From assembly GCA_016293805.1 (NCBI GenBank), contig JAEDDI010000002.1, positions 39,995-103,994 on the forward strand: a DNA stretch of 64,000 nt, in the 5' to 3' direction. Under the pieces are notes generated by a model that ran no database searches, had not been told where the DNA came from, and was given only the letters and a program-made list of their open reading frames with translations. Shown here one piece after another: positions 43,540 through 52,012 of this stretch. The translations under genes and the position numbers were made by a program. The number at the start of each line of letters is the position of its first letter. The first letter of the stretch is position 1. The stretch is from Bacillota bacterium. GTDB lineage: Bacteria > Bacillota > Clostridia > Peptostreptococcales > Anaerovoracaceae.

Positions 43540-43794
43540 AAATCAATACCAAAGGCTTCGACGGAGACAGTAAGGATTCTGGCAGAGCTCACAGCGAGCT
43601 GCGGACAGTGAGAGCGCAGTACAAGAAAGCAGTTTCCCCAACATCACTCCTGAGCTTCGGGCTGAACTCCATTTTGGAAATTAGGCTCTGACGGGTTCTC
43701 CCGTAACAGAGAAGGCATATGATGGTATGCTGTCAGTATTGGGTGGTTAAGCAGAGAATTTACCTCTGTCCCATTACGGGGCAGAGGTTTTGTA
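43540..43794 (+). promoter_or_regulatory. T-box leader, specifier reads AUC (Ile)
   Basis: Stem I opens with GACGGAGACAGTAAGG; its upper part has CTGCGGACAGTGAGAGCGCAG. The specifier segment reads CAAC-ATC-ACTCC (ATC at 43643-43645), which aligns with GAA-TTC-ATTCC in the second T-box of this window. The T-loop side reads TTGGGTGGTTAAGCAGAG (variant of GGTGGNACCGCG). A terminator follows (43763-43790: CCTCTGTCCC / GGGGCAGAGG). Uncharged tRNA-Ile would favour read-through. The T-box call is firm, the amino acid less so. Confidence 0.82.
43763..43794 (+). terminator. T-box terminator before the oxidoreductase operon
   Basis: CCTCTGTCCC-ATTAC-GGGGCAGAGG followed by TTTTG. It competes with the T-box antiterminator just upstream. 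Confidence 0.8.
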
Positions 43795-43816
43795 TTTATA
43801 TGGAGGTAACAAGCAA

Positions 43817-44392
43817 ATGTCAAATAATACAGTTGAATTCAGATGGCACGGCAGAGGCGGTCAGGGAGCCAAAACAGCCTGCATGTTCCTTGCAGAGGCA
43901 GCATTCAACTCCGGCAAAGATGTTCAGGGCTTTCCTGAATACGGTCCGGAAAGAATGGGGGCACCAATCACCGCATACAACAGAATCGCTGACGATCACT
44001 GCAGAGTGCACTCCAACATATACTATCCGGACTATGTAATAGTAGTTGATGAAACTCTCCTTCATACAGTTGATGTAGCAAAGGGTCTCAAAGACGATGG
44101 AGCTCTAATAGTCAATACTCAGAAGAGCGCAGATGAAATAAGACCGCTTGTCATGGGCGGCTATTCAGGCAGGATAGTAACAGTCGATGCCAAGAGAATA
44201 TCAGAAGCCGCGCTCGGAAAGTACTTCCCGAACACCCCTATGCTGGCGGCAGCTGTCAAAGTAAGCGGAATCATACCTCAGGATGATTTCATCAAAGATA
44301 TGGAAGAAAGCTACAGGCATAAATTTGCACGAAAACCTCATATAGTTGAAGGTAATATGAAAGCCCTTAAGGCTACACTTGAGGAGGTTTAA
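43817..44392 (+). CDS. 2-oxoacid:ferredoxin oxidoreductase, gamma subunit
   Basis: The 191-residue protein is the gamma domain of pyruvate/2-ketoisovalerate-type ferredoxin oxidoreductases. It starts VEFRWHGRGGQGAKTACMFL and has FPEYGPERMGAPITAYNRI and DYVIVVDETLLH. The first motif binds the CoA-related part in known structures. The ATG at 43817 has GGAGGT upstream. It is the first gene of a gamma-delta-alpha-beta operon under a T-box. Substrate is probably a branched-chain or aryl 2-oxoacid, judging from the T-box. Confidence 0.92.
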   Translation: MSNNTVEFRWHGRGGQGAKTACMFLAEAAFNSGKDVQGFPEYGPERMGAPITAYNRIADDHCRVHSNIYYPDYVIVVDETLLHTVDVAKGLKDDGALIVNTQKSADEIRPLVMGGYSGRIVTVDAKRISEAALGKYFPNTPMLAAAVKVSGIIPQDDFIKDMEESYRHKFARKPHIVEGNMKALKATLEEV

Positions 44393-44393
44393 A

Positions 44394-44708
44394 ATGACAC
44401 TCAGAAAAACTAAAGCAAGCGAAATCAATGAAAAATGCACTTGGCAGGAACTGACACTGGGTGCAGAAATATATGAGCCTGCAACATCCAGACTGGTAAA
44501 CACAGGCGAATGGAGAGTTGACAGGCCGGTGTTTCATCCCGACAAATGTAAACAGTGTCTGTTATGCTTCCCGTACTGTCCGGACAGCTCGATTCCGGTT
44601 GCTGACGGGAAGAGACAGGATTTTGATTACATGCACTGCAAGGGATGCGGCATATGCGCAAAAGTCTGCCCGTTCCAGGCTATATCTATGGTAAAGGAGG
44701 GAGAGTAA
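44394..44708 (+). CDS. 2-oxoacid:ferredoxin oxidoreductase, delta (ferredoxin) subunit
   Basis: The 104-residue protein carries two [4Fe-4S] motifs, CKQCLLCFPYCPDSSIP and CKGCGICAKVCPFQAI. It shuttles electrons between the thiamine-diphosphate centre and external ferredoxin. The ATG at 44394 follows GAGGAGGTTTAAA. It ends two bases before the ATG of the alpha subunit. Confidence 0.93.
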   Translation: MTLRKTKASEINEKCTWQELTLGAEIYEPATSRLVNTGEWRVDRPVFHPDKCKQCLLCFPYCPDSSIPVADGKRQDFDYMHCKGCGICAKVCPFQAISMVKEGE

Positions 44709-45980
44709 ATGCCAAAAAGAGAGAGAAGATCAGGCAACGAGGCCGTTGCTGAAGCGATGAGACAGATTAATCCGGATGTTGTTGGAGCATTTCCTATTAC
44801 TCCTTCCACAGAAATTCCACAGTATTTCTCATCATATGTAGCAAACGGAGACGTCGATACCGAGTTCATTGCAGTAGAGTCAGAACACAGCTCAATGTCA
44901 ACATGCATAGGCGCTTCTGCAGCAGGAGCAAGAGCCATGACGGCAACATCAAGCTGCGGCCTTGCATACATGTGGGAACTTCTGTATGTTGCAGCATCTG
45001 ACAGACTCCCTATAGTCATGTCAGTTGTAAACAGAGCTCTTTCCGGTCCGATTAATATCAACAATGACCATTCCGACTCAATGGGAGCAAGAGACTCAGG
45101 CTGGATTCAGATGTACGCAGAGGACAATCAGGAAGCATACGACAATCTGATTCAGTCGGTGCTGATTGCAGAAAAATGCAGACTTCCTGTAATGGCATGC
45201 CAGGACGGATTCATCACTTCCCACGGTGTTGCAAACATTGAAATCCTCGAAGATGATAAGGTTAAGGAATTCGTCGGAGAATACGAACCTGAAAACTATC
45301 TGCTGAAGCATGATAATCCGCTTGCAGTAGGGCCTTACGGAATCTCTCCTTACTATATGGAGATCAAGCGTGAGCAGGCACAGGCAATGAAGGATGCAAT
45401 GCCTGTTATCCTTGAAGTCGGCAGAGAATTTGAGAAAATGACAGGAAGAGAATACAGATTCTTCGAAGAATATATGATGGACGATGCAGATGTCGCTCTT
45501 GTCGTAATCGGTTCAAGCGCGGGAACAGGCAAAGAGGCCGTTGATATGCTCAGAGCAGAAGGCAAAAAAGTCGGTCTTATCAAGCTTCGTGTATTCAGAC
45601 CGTTCCCCAGAAGACCTCTTGCAGCGGCAATGTGCAAAGTTAAGGCAGTTGCAATCATGGACAAGGCCGAGAGTTTTTCAAACAGCGGCGGCCCTATGTT
45701 TGCAGAAGCCAGAAGTTCACTTTACGACCTTCCTGACAAGCCGTACTGCATTAACTACATATACGGCCTTGGCGGAAGAGATATCAGAGTTGATGATTTC
45801 TACGATATATACAATGACCTGTTCGAAATCATTGAGCAGGACGATCCGGGTGATGTCTACAGATATCTGGGAGTTAGGGACTCAAGATATGAAGAAGAGG
45901 AACAGCGCATGATAAAAGAAACTTATCATCCGGGAGCAGCCAGAGAATACGGCATAGATAAAGAAAAATATGAGGTGTAA
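44709..45980 (+). CDS. 2-oxoacid:ferredoxin oxidoreductase, alpha subunit
   Basis: The 423-residue alpha subunit resembles PorA/VorA. It starts with a PYR-domain region (SGNEAVAEAMRQINPDVVGAFPITPSTEI, shown in parts) and has FIAVESEHSSMSTCIGASAAGARAMTATSS (parts) and the domain-II motif VLALVVIGSSAGTGKE-like VALVVIGSSAGTGKEAVDM. It is the larger partner of the thiamine-diphosphate site. With the other three subunits it forms a separate-subunit enzyme of the VOR/POR type. The substrate cannot be told from these motifs. Confidence 0.92.
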   Translation: MPKRERRSGNEAVAEAMRQINPDVVGAFPITPSTEIPQYFSSYVANGDVDTEFIAVESEHSSMSTCIGASAAGARAMTATSSCGLAYMWELLYVAASDRLPIVMSVVNRALSGPININNDHSDSMGARDSGWIQMYAEDNQEAYDNLIQSVLIAEKCRLPVMACQDGFITSHGVANIEILEDDKVKEFVGEYEPENYLLKHDNPLAVGPYGISPYYMEIKREQAQAMKDAMPVILEVGREFEKMTGREYRFFEEYMMDDADVALVVIGSSAGTGKEAVDMLRAEGKKVGLIKLRVFRPFPRRPLAAAMCKVKAVAIMDKAESFSNSGGPMFAEARSSLYDLPDKPYCINYIYGLGGRDIRVDDFYDIYNDLFEIIEQDDPGDVYRYLGVRDSRYEEEEQRMIKETYHPGAAREYGIDKEKYEV

Positions 45981-45983
45981 GAA

Positions 45984-46916
45984 GTGGCATATAATTTAAA
46001 GAAAGAAGCAGAAAAAAAAGAACGTCTTGCAGGCGGCCACAGACTATGTGCAGGATGCGGTGCAGGTATAACTGTACGTGGAGTGCTCAGAGCACTTGAG
46101 CCAGAAGACAAGGCTGTAATCGTAAATGCAACAAGCTGCCTTGAAGTTTCAACATTCATGTATCCGTATACAGCGTATGAAGACAGTTTCATCCACTCGG
46201 CATTCGAAAATGCCGCGGCAACATGTGCAGGTGTTGAAAGAGCTTACAGAGCCCTCAGGGCAAGAGGCAAGGTTGAGGACAATTTCAAATTCATCACATT
46301 CGGCGGCGACGGCGGAACATACGACATCGGACTTCAGTCTCTCTCAGGTGCCATTGAAAGAGGGCACGACATGGTCTATGTGTGCTATGACAATGAAGCA
46401 TATATGAACACAGGAATTCAGCGTTCATCCTCCACACCGAGATTTGCCGATGCGACAACATCTCCTGTGGGCTCAAAAACGCAGGGCAAGCAGCAGAATA
46501 AAAAAGATCTTACTGCAATCCTGGCGGCACACGGAAGCCCTTACGTTGCACAGACCGCACTTATCGGCAACATGAAAGATCTTCATGAAAAGGCAAGAAA
46601 AGCAATATACACTGAAGGAGCATGTTTCCTCAACGTCCTTTCACCTTGTCCAAGAGGCTGGAGATATGACGCTGCAGATCTTGCTGAAATATCAAAACTT
46701 GCAGTTGAAACATGCGTATGGCCTCTCTACGAGGTTGAAGATGGAGTATGGAATCTGACATACGAACCCAAAGAAAAGCTTCCTGTAGAAGATTTTCTCA
46801 GAAAACAGGGAAGATTCGCACACATGTTCAAGCCAGGCAATGAGTGGATGATAGAAGAAGCTCAGGAATACGTGGACAGGAAATGGGCACAGCTTCTCGC
46901 AAGATGCAACAGATAG
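45984..46916 (+). CDS. 2-oxoacid:ferredoxin oxidoreductase, beta subunit
   Basis: The 310-residue beta subunit binds thiamine diphosphate and an Fe-S cluster. It has HRLCAGCGAGITVRGVLRAL, the TPP motif FGGDGGTYDIGLQSLSGAIE, YDNEAYMNTGIQRSSSTP and CPRGWRYD with a conserved cysteine. It starts with GTG at 45984 after GAGGTGTAAGAA. It ends the operon, followed by a strong terminator. Confidence 0.92.
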   Translation: MAYNLKKEAEKKERLAGGHRLCAGCGAGITVRGVLRALEPEDKAVIVNATSCLEVSTFMYPYTAYEDSFIHSAFENAAATCAGVERAYRALRARGKVEDNFKFITFGGDGGTYDIGLQSLSGAIERGHDMVYVCYDNEAYMNTGIQRSSSTPRFADATTSPVGSKTQGKQQNKKDLTAILAAHGSPYVAQTALIGNMKDLHEKARKAIYTEGACFLNVLSPCPRGWRYDAADLAEISKLAVETCVWPLYEVEDGVWNLTYEPKEKLPVEDFLRKQGRFAHMFKPGNEWMIEEAQEYVDRKWAQLLARCNR

Positions 46917-46918
46917 AT

Positions 46919-46950
46919 AAAAAGCAGCGGACCGCGAACCGCTGCTTTTT
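46919..46950 (+). terminator. Terminator after the oxidoreductase operon
   Basis: AAAAAGCAGCGG and CCGCTGCTTTTT form a 12-bp stem with loop ACCGCGAA directly after the stop codon. Confidence 0.88.
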
Positions 46951-46962
46951 AGCATATAAACC

Positions 46963-47018
46963 AAAAGAGAGTATTCACCGGCTAGAGAACACAATAAACT
47001 CCGGATATACTCTCTTTT
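46963..47018. repeat. Second strong inverted repeat
   Basis: AAAAGAGAGTAT and ATACTCTCTTTT form a 12-bp stem; CCGG/CCGG pair inside it around a 20-nt loop. It stands 12 bp after the first terminator. No convergent gene explains it. A back-up terminator or small structured RNA is possible. Confidence 0.6.
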
Positions 47019-47150
47019 AACCTTCATTTATAGTTGAGGTTTGTGACTGAATATATATATAATACCATAAAATGTGCTGATTGGAAGAATAAATTCCTCA
47101 ATTATGCAAGATATAATGAAGTTTTGCATGAAAGCAGATGAAAAAATTCA

Positions 47151-47178
47151 TTGAATTTTCCGACAGTTGATGTATAAT
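47151..47178 (+). promoter_or_regulatory. Promoter of the TyrR-like regulator gene
   Basis: TTGAAT (47151-47156) and TATAAT (47173-47178) with a 16-nt spacer; start near 47185. Upstream (47105-47130) ATGCAA and TTGCAT form an inverted repeat 14 nt apart that could be a binding site. Confidence 0.6.
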
Positions 47179-47201
47179 TCAATATAAGGAGAGGAATAGT
47201 T

Positions 47202-48548
47202 ATGCAGTACAACGACAATATATACAAAACTATAGTGGAAAACATCGGTCAGGATATATTTGTAAGCGACGGAGAAGGCAATATCATATTCGTCAATCCT
47301 GCATCAATAGAGGTCAATAAGCTGGATGCTCATCACGTAATCGGAAGAAACGTGGCCGCTCTTGTCGAAGAAGGATACTTTTCAGAAAGCAGCACGCTTA
47401 AGGCAATCGAAAACCGTGCTCCCGTAAGCGTCCTCCAGACAAACAAAGTCGGAAGAAAATTCATTTCATCAAGCACTCCGCTGTTTGACCACAACGGAAA
47501 CATCTCCCTCATCATTTCAACATCACACGATGTCGAATCCCTCAACTCACTGTTTGAGACGCTCGAGGAACAGGGAGTGGAAATTGCAACTCTCAAGCAT
47601 GAACTGTCTGAGAGCGTGGATCTTGCACCCGTTGATTCAACAAGCGCTGCGATCAATTCAATAATAACCAAGGTCGCATCCATCGATGCACCACTTCTCA
47701 TTTCAGGAGAAGCGGGAACAGGCAAGCGTTCAACAGCAAGAGAGATTCACCTCAGCGGCAAGAGAAAGGACATGCCTCTTATCACAATCAACTGTTCAAC
47801 GCCTGATACGGAACTTCTCGATGTCGAACTCTTCGGCGCAGAGACTTATTCCGACGGGCATGTGCATATCACAAAAGGCAGGATTGAATTTGCCGACGGA
47901 GGAACTCTGATACTTAACGATATCGGAGAAATGCCATACAACCTTCAGACAAAACTTCTCACATATATAGAAACCGGTACTTTCACCCGTTCAGGCGGTA
48001 CAACTCCTATCAAGGCCGATACAAGAATAATTGCGCTTTCCAACACAGGCCTCAAGGAGAGAGCCTCAAACGGCGCATTCAAGAAAGAACTTTACTATGC
48101 AATAAATTCTGTTCCTATCACTATGCCCGCACTCAGAGAGCGTAAAGCAGACATTCCATGTCTTTCAAGGCTTTACCTTTCAAGGTGCAATGCCAAATAC
48201 GGTGAAAGAAAAATAATCACAAGCGGCGCGATAGCGGTGCTGTCTTCACACAACTGGCCGGGCAACCTTATAGAACTTTCACAGGCAATAGAAAGCACAT
48301 ACATCATGACAGACAGTCACATGATATCGGGCGAAACAATTTACAGTATTCTGTATGGTTCAGCATCTGATGAAGATTCAAACAAAATTCTGTGCACAGA
48401 TATCATTCCTCTCAAAGAAGCCAAGAAGCAGCTTGAAGAGCAGCTTGTCAAGAGAGCATATGAAGTTTACGGAACAACTTACAAGGCAGCTGAAATTCTG
48501 AAAGTTGATCAGTCCACAGTATCGAAAATATTAAAGAAATACAAATAG
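47202..48548 (+). CDS. PAS-AAA+-HTH regulator, TyrR-like, with degenerate AAA+ motor
   Basis: The 448-residue protein has a PAS domain (residues 5-110), a bacterial-enhancer-binding AAA+ domain (about 145-380) and a TyrR-type helix-turn-helix (TYKAAEILKVDQSTVSKIL at the end). The AAA+ domain keeps Walker A (GEAGTGK, 169-175), but several key features differ. The GAFTGA loop that contacts sigma-54 is replaced by GAETYSDGH (212-220), Walker B reads LILND instead of LFLDE, and the arginine-finger segment YYRLN reads YYAIN (298-302). It therefore probably does not activate sigma-54 polymerase. Its place beside the oxidoreductase and phenylacetate-CoA ligase operons suggests control of amino-acid or 2-oxoacid metabolism. 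Confidence 0.85.
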   Translation: MQYNDNIYKTIVENIGQDIFVSDGEGNIIFVNPASIEVNKLDAHHVIGRNVAALVEEGYFSESSTLKAIENRAPVSVLQTNKVGRKFISSSTPLFDHNGNISLIISTSHDVESLNSLFETLEEQGVEIATLKHELSESVDLAPVDSTSAAINSIITKVASIDAPLLISGEAGTGKRSTAREIHLSGKRKDMPLITINCSTPDTELLDVELFGAETYSDGHVHITKGRIEFADGGTLILNDIGEMPYNLQTKLLTYIETGTFTRSGGTTPIKADTRIIALSNTGLKERASNGAFKKELYYAINSVPITMPALRERKADIPCLSRLYLSRCNAKYGERKIITSGAIAVLSSHNWPGNLIELSQAIESTYIMTDSHMISGETIYSILYGSASDEDSNKILCTDIIPLKEAKKQLEEQLVKRAYEVYGTTYKAAEILKVDQSTVSKILKKYK

Positions 48549-48553
48549 AAACA

Positions 48554-48578
48554 AAGCCCGGTTCGCGCCGGGCTTAAA
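48554..48578. terminator. Bidirectional terminator
   Basis: AAGCCCGG and CCGGGCTT with loop TTCGCG, between the regulator gene and the convergent flavin-binding gene. Confidence 0.8.
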
Positions 48579-48580
48579 TG

Positions 48581-48973
48581 TTACAGTTTTATCTCTTCAG
48601 GTTTTTTGTCAAACGAGAAGAATACCGCAGTCGCATTCCTGAAATAGAACACCTGCGTATTGTCATCATGTTCATCGTACATCTTGCGAAGATTAGGATA
48701 CTCATCCAGCATGGAAGCTTTTGCCTCCACTCTGTCATCCTCTTCAAGTTCGCCGGATACTCTCACCCATGTTCCATCACAGTACGCACAAATCTCAGCC
48801 TTGGGATTTTCAGCGATCTGTCTGCTGACCGCTTTCTTCTTGCCTGTCTGAATATACAGTCTGCCCTCGAACAGATTCACAGTTCCAAAAGGCCTTACCC
48901 TCGGCTGATCACCTTCAACTGTAGCAAGATAATAAAAGTTTGCCTTTCTCAGAAATTCAAGTATTCTTTCCAT
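48581..48973 (-). CDS. Pyridoxamine 5'-phosphate oxidase family flavin-binding protein
   Basis: The 130-residue protein has the split-barrel fold signature of the family: FYYLATVEGDQPRVRPFGTV, LYIQTGKKKAVSRQIAENPK and EICAYCDGTWVRVSGELEED. Members usually bind FMN; many in anaerobes have no known substrate. The start overlaps the end of the DUF815 gene region, with GAGGAGG in the last codons of that gene, so they form an operon. Confidence 0.85.
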   Translation of the reverse strand: MERILEFLRKANFYYLATVEGDQPRVRPFGTVNLFEGRLYIQTGKKKAVSRQIAENPKAEICAYCDGTWVRVSGELEEDDRVEAKASMLDEYPNLRKMYDEHDDNTQVFYFRNATAVFFSFDKKPEEIKL

Positions 48974-48975
48974 TC

Positions 48976-50286
48976 TTATGCCTCCTCATTATTTCTTCCT
49001 GCAAGATTATCAACAAACTGCCGCGCACATCTTCCCGATGTGCCTCCGTGTCTTATCTGCCATGCATTAGCTGCAGTCCTGAGCTTATCGGGTTCCATAT
49101 CTATGCCGGCCTCTCTTGCGAGCTCCTCAACAATATGAATGTACTCCTGATTTGTAGGTTTTCCAAAGTATATCTGAACTCCAAACCTGTCCGAAAGACT
49201 CAGCTTCTCCTCTACAGAATCAGATCTGTGGAACTCTCCAGTATGTTCCATATCATCTCTGTCAGACCATGTTTCCTTAATCAGATGTCTTCTGTTGGAT
49301 GACGCGTAGATAATAATGTTTTCAGGCTTTGACTCAAGTCCTCCCTCAATCACAGCCTTGAGGTATTTGTATTCCGTTTCAAAATCTTCAAACGACAGAT
49401 CATCCATATATATAATGAACCGGTAGTTTCTGGTTCTTATCTTCGATATGACAGCCGAAAGCTGTCTCATCTGATGCCTGTATACCTGTATCATGCGAAG
49501 ACCGTCACCCCAGAACTGGTTTGCAATGGCCTTGACACTAGTAGACTTTCCTGTTCCTCTGTCACCGAAAAGAAGCACATTGTTGGCAGGCCTTCCCGCA
49601 ATGAATGCCTCGGTGTTTTCAAGAAGCTTCGCCTTCTGTGTCTCATATCCGATGAGATCATCGAGCATCACATTGTCCATATTCTTGACAGGTTCAAACA
49701 CAAGTTCATCTCCGTCCTTGATTCTGAACGCTCTGTTGACACCGAATATTCCTGCACCGTAATCTCTGTAGAATTCAGATACTGCATCAAAAAACTCATC
49801 CTCATTCCTGCACGCCTCAAGCCGTGTCTTGAGTTCCTTTACTCTTATGCTCACATTGCCGTTATACATAAGCTCCGGCTTCGAGATGACCCTGTAGCTG
49901 CACAGCATTGAAAAACATCTCGTATCAAGATATTCCTCAATTTCTGTGAAATCAAAATTGAACAGATTTATGAATACGCGAAAATCCGACTTGACGATTT
50001 CATTGATGCTTCCGTCTCCGGCTCCTGTTCTCTCACATGTGACAGAAAAAGAATTCTCGCTGTCAATGATATAGTGAGTCAGATATGAATGCCACAGATT
50101 ATCCTCGAAAGCATAGTCCGTCGATATCTCCAGTATTCTCTTGACAATACCGAAAGCCTTCTCCCTCAGGTCGTATGCGCTTACTGTTTTTTTGTCAAAC
50201 ATCCTAAACAGTTCCCCCATTTCATATAGAACTGAGTTTCTGTCTTTATCTGTATAGACTATAAGTCTGCTTATCTCTTTATACAT
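48976..50286 (-). CDS. DUF815 AAA+ ATP-binding protein
   Basis: The 436-residue protein has a helical N-terminal half and an AAA+ domain with Walker A NNVLLFGDRGTGKSTSVKAI, Walker B RFIIYMDDLSFEDFETEYKY and the sensor region NIIIYASSNRRHLI. A C-terminal segment (ISDRFGVQIYFGKPTNQEY-like SLSDRFGVQIYFGKPTNQEY) is the DUF815 signature. The biological role is unknown. The ATG at 50286 has AAGGAG 6 nt upstream; earlier in-frame codons are not supported. Confidence 0.85.
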   Translation of the reverse strand: MYKEISRLIVYTDKDRNSVLYEMGELFRMFDKKTVSAYDLREKAFGIVKRILEISTDYAFEDNLWHSYLTHYIIDSENSFSVTCERTGAGDGSINEIVKSDFRVFINLFNFDFTEIEEYLDTRCFSMLCSYRVISKPELMYNGNVSIRVKELKTRLEACRNEDEFFDAVSEFYRDYGAGIFGVNRAFRIKDGDELVFEPVKNMDNVMLDDLIGYETQKAKLLENTEAFIAGRPANNVLLFGDRGTGKSTSVKAIANQFWGDGLRMIQVYRHQMRQLSAVISKIRTRNYRFIIYMDDLSFEDFETEYKYLKAVIEGGLESKPENIIIYASSNRRHLIKETWSDRDDMEHTGEFHRSDSVEEKLSLSDRFGVQIYFGKPTNQEYIHIVEELAREAGIDMEPDKLRTAANAWQIRHGGTSGRCARQFVDNLAGRNNEEA

Positions 50287-50356
50287 TGTATTCTCCTTTT
50301 TGTCTTCTTCAAACAACATTTTACCACCTGTTATATTAATGCTCAACAGTTTCTTC

Positions 50357-50386
50357 TTGACAACAAATCAAATGCCATTGTATACT
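50357..50386 (+). promoter_or_regulatory. Promoter of the phenylacetate-CoA ligase T-box transcript
   Basis: TTGACA (50357-50362) and TATACT (50381-50386) are separated by 18 nt; start near 50393, at the T-box. Confidence 0.7.
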
Positions 50387-50392
50387 TATATC

Positions 50393-50655
50393 ACTACAAA
50401 ATCTATGACCGGAAACCAGTACGATGGAACATCCCTCACAGAAATCCGCTTGCTGATGAGAGAGCGGAAGGAAGTCGCCATCCGAATTCATTCCGAACAG
50501 ATGCACGCTGAACTTACAGTAGGCGCCGCCGGATGACATCCGTTATAATGTCGGGGCATGATAGTGCCCGCTGAGGTCAGTCCCGCGAGGGCCTGATGAA
50601 CTGAGGTGGTACCGCGAGAAATTCGCCCTCTGTTTTTTAACAGAGGGCTTTTTAT
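50393..50655 (+). promoter_or_regulatory. T-box leader, specifier reads UUC (Phe)
   Basis: Stem I begins near AACCAGTACGATGG. The specifier segment reads CCGAA-TTC-ATTCC (TTC at 50487-50489), the phenylalanine codon. The conserved T-box GAGGTGGTACCGCG is at 50603-50616. The terminator follows at 50625-50653 (GCCCTCTGTT / AACAGAGGGC plus TTTTT). Uncharged tRNA-Phe would turn on the downstream phenylacetate-CoA ligase and ACT protein genes. Confidence 0.9.
50625..50653 (+). terminator. T-box terminator before the CoA ligase gene
   Basis: GCCCTCTGTT-TTTT-AACAGAGGGC then TTTTT. Competes with the T-box antiterminator. Confidence 0.85.
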
Positions 50656-50690
50656 ATTCCAGTCAAAATCTAACGAAAGAGGAGAAAAAA

Positions 50691-52001
50691 ATGGAAAAAC
50701 GTTATTTTCAGAAAGAAATCGAAACTATGCCGGTTGACGAGCTTAAGAAGCTTCAGTCAGAGAAACTTGTCAAACAGGTAAAGCATGTCTACGAGAATGT
50801 CGAGTACTACAGAAATCTCATGGACGAAAAAGGTGTCAAGCCTGAAGATATCAGAGGAATCGAAGATATCAGCAAGCTTCCTTTCCTTACTAAAGCAGAC
50901 CTTCGCGACGCATATCCTTACGGCCTTATGGGCAAGCCCCTTAAGGACTGTGTGAGAATCCAGTCAACATCAGGAACAACAGGAAGAAGAGTTGTTGCAT
51001 TCTATACTCAGAACGACATCGACCTCTGGGAGGAATGCTGCGCAAGAGCAATAGTTGCCGCAGGAGGATCTGATGAGGATGTTGTTCAGGTATCATACGG
51101 ATACGGCCTGTTTACAGGCGGCCCCGGACTTAACGGCGGTTCTCACAAGGTAGGTTCACTTACAATTCCAACATCATCGGGAAACACCGAAAGACAGATG
51201 CAGTTCATAACTGACCTTTCAGCTACAATTCTCTGCTGCACACCGTCATATGCCGCATATATCGGAGAGTCATTTAAGGAAAAGGGCTACAAGCCTGAAG
51301 ACATTCCTCTCAAGGCAGGTATCTTCGGTGCAGAGCCTTGGACTGAGGAAATGAGACATTCAATCGAAGAGTCACTTGGAATCAAAGCTTACGATATATA
51401 CGGTCTTACTGAACTTTCAGGGCCGGGAGTATCATTCGAATGCGAAGAACAGACAGGAATGCATATCAACGAAGACCATTTCCTTGCAGAGATAATCAAC
51501 CCTGACACAGGGGAACCTCTTCCGGAAGGTGAAATCGGAGAACTTGTTTTCACTTCACTTGACAAGGAGGCATTCCCGTTATTAAGATATAGAACAAGAG
51601 ACCTTTGCAGACTCACAAGAGAAAAATGCTCATGCGGAAGAACTCACATCAAGATGAGCAAGCCTCTTGGAAGAAGCGATGACATGATGATTATCCGCGG
51701 AGTCAACGTATTCCCTTCGCAGATTGAAACAGTTCTTCTCAATGAGGGATATACTCCAAACTATCAGATTATCGTTGACAGGGAGAATAACACAGATACA
51801 TTCGATATCAATGTTGAACTTGCACCTGAACAGTTCTCAGACACTGTGAAGGATATTACCGACAGAGAAAAAGCTCTTGTAGGAGCAATGAGATCAATGC
51901 TTGGAATCGGTCCTAAGGTTCACCTTCTTCCGCCTAAATCAATTGTAAGAAGCGAAGGCAAGGCAGTTAGAGTCATTGATAAGAGAAAACTTCACGACTA
52001 G
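50691..52001 (+). CDS. paaK: Phenylacetate-CoA ligase
   Basis: The 436-residue AMP-forming ligase activates phenylacetate or related aryl acids to CoA esters. It has the ATP motif IQSTSGTTGRRVVAFYT, the AMP-binding segments IFGAEPWTEEMRHSIEE, DIYGLTELSGPGVSFECEEQ and LRYRTRDLCRL, and the PaaK C-terminal domain (RSDDMMIIRGVNVFPSQIE). The Phe-type T-box ahead of it implies use in phenylalanine formation rather than phenylacetate breakdown. It is followed at 12 nt by an ACT-domain gene, the usual partner in Clostridia. Confidence 0.93.
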   Translation: MEKRYFQKEIETMPVDELKKLQSEKLVKQVKHVYENVEYYRNLMDEKGVKPEDIRGIEDISKLPFLTKADLRDAYPYGLMGKPLKDCVRIQSTSGTTGRRVVAFYTQNDIDLWEECCARAIVAAGGSDEDVVQVSYGYGLFTGGPGLNGGSHKVGSLTIPTSSGNTERQMQFITDLSATILCCTPSYAAYIGESFKEKGYKPEDIPLKAGIFGAEPWTEEMRHSIEESLGIKAYDIYGLTELSGPGVSFECEEQTGMHINEDHFLAEIINPDTGEPLPEGEIGELVFTSLDKEAFPLLRYRTRDLCRLTREKCSCGRTHIKMSKPLGRSDDMMIIRGVNVFPSQIETVLLNEGYTPNYQIIVDRENNTDTFDINVELAPEQFSDTVKDITDREKALVGAMRSMLGIGPKVHLLPPKSIVRSEGKAVRVIDKRKLHD

Positions 52002-52012
52002 GAGGAATCGCT

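Noticed and set aside
43719..44039. A 106-codon frame across the T-box and the gamma-subunit start
   Set aside because: It runs through the T-box terminator and out of frame over a clear oxidoreductase subunit gene.
47105..47130. ATGCAA...TTGCAT inverted repeat as a firm operator of the TyrR-like regulator
   Set aside because: Six-base arms 14 nt apart in AT-rich DNA can arise by chance; it is mentioned only as a possibility with the promoter.
50300..50536. A 78-codon plus-strand frame upstream of paaK
   Set aside because: It starts ahead of the promoter, runs through the T-box stem I and has no ribosome-binding site.
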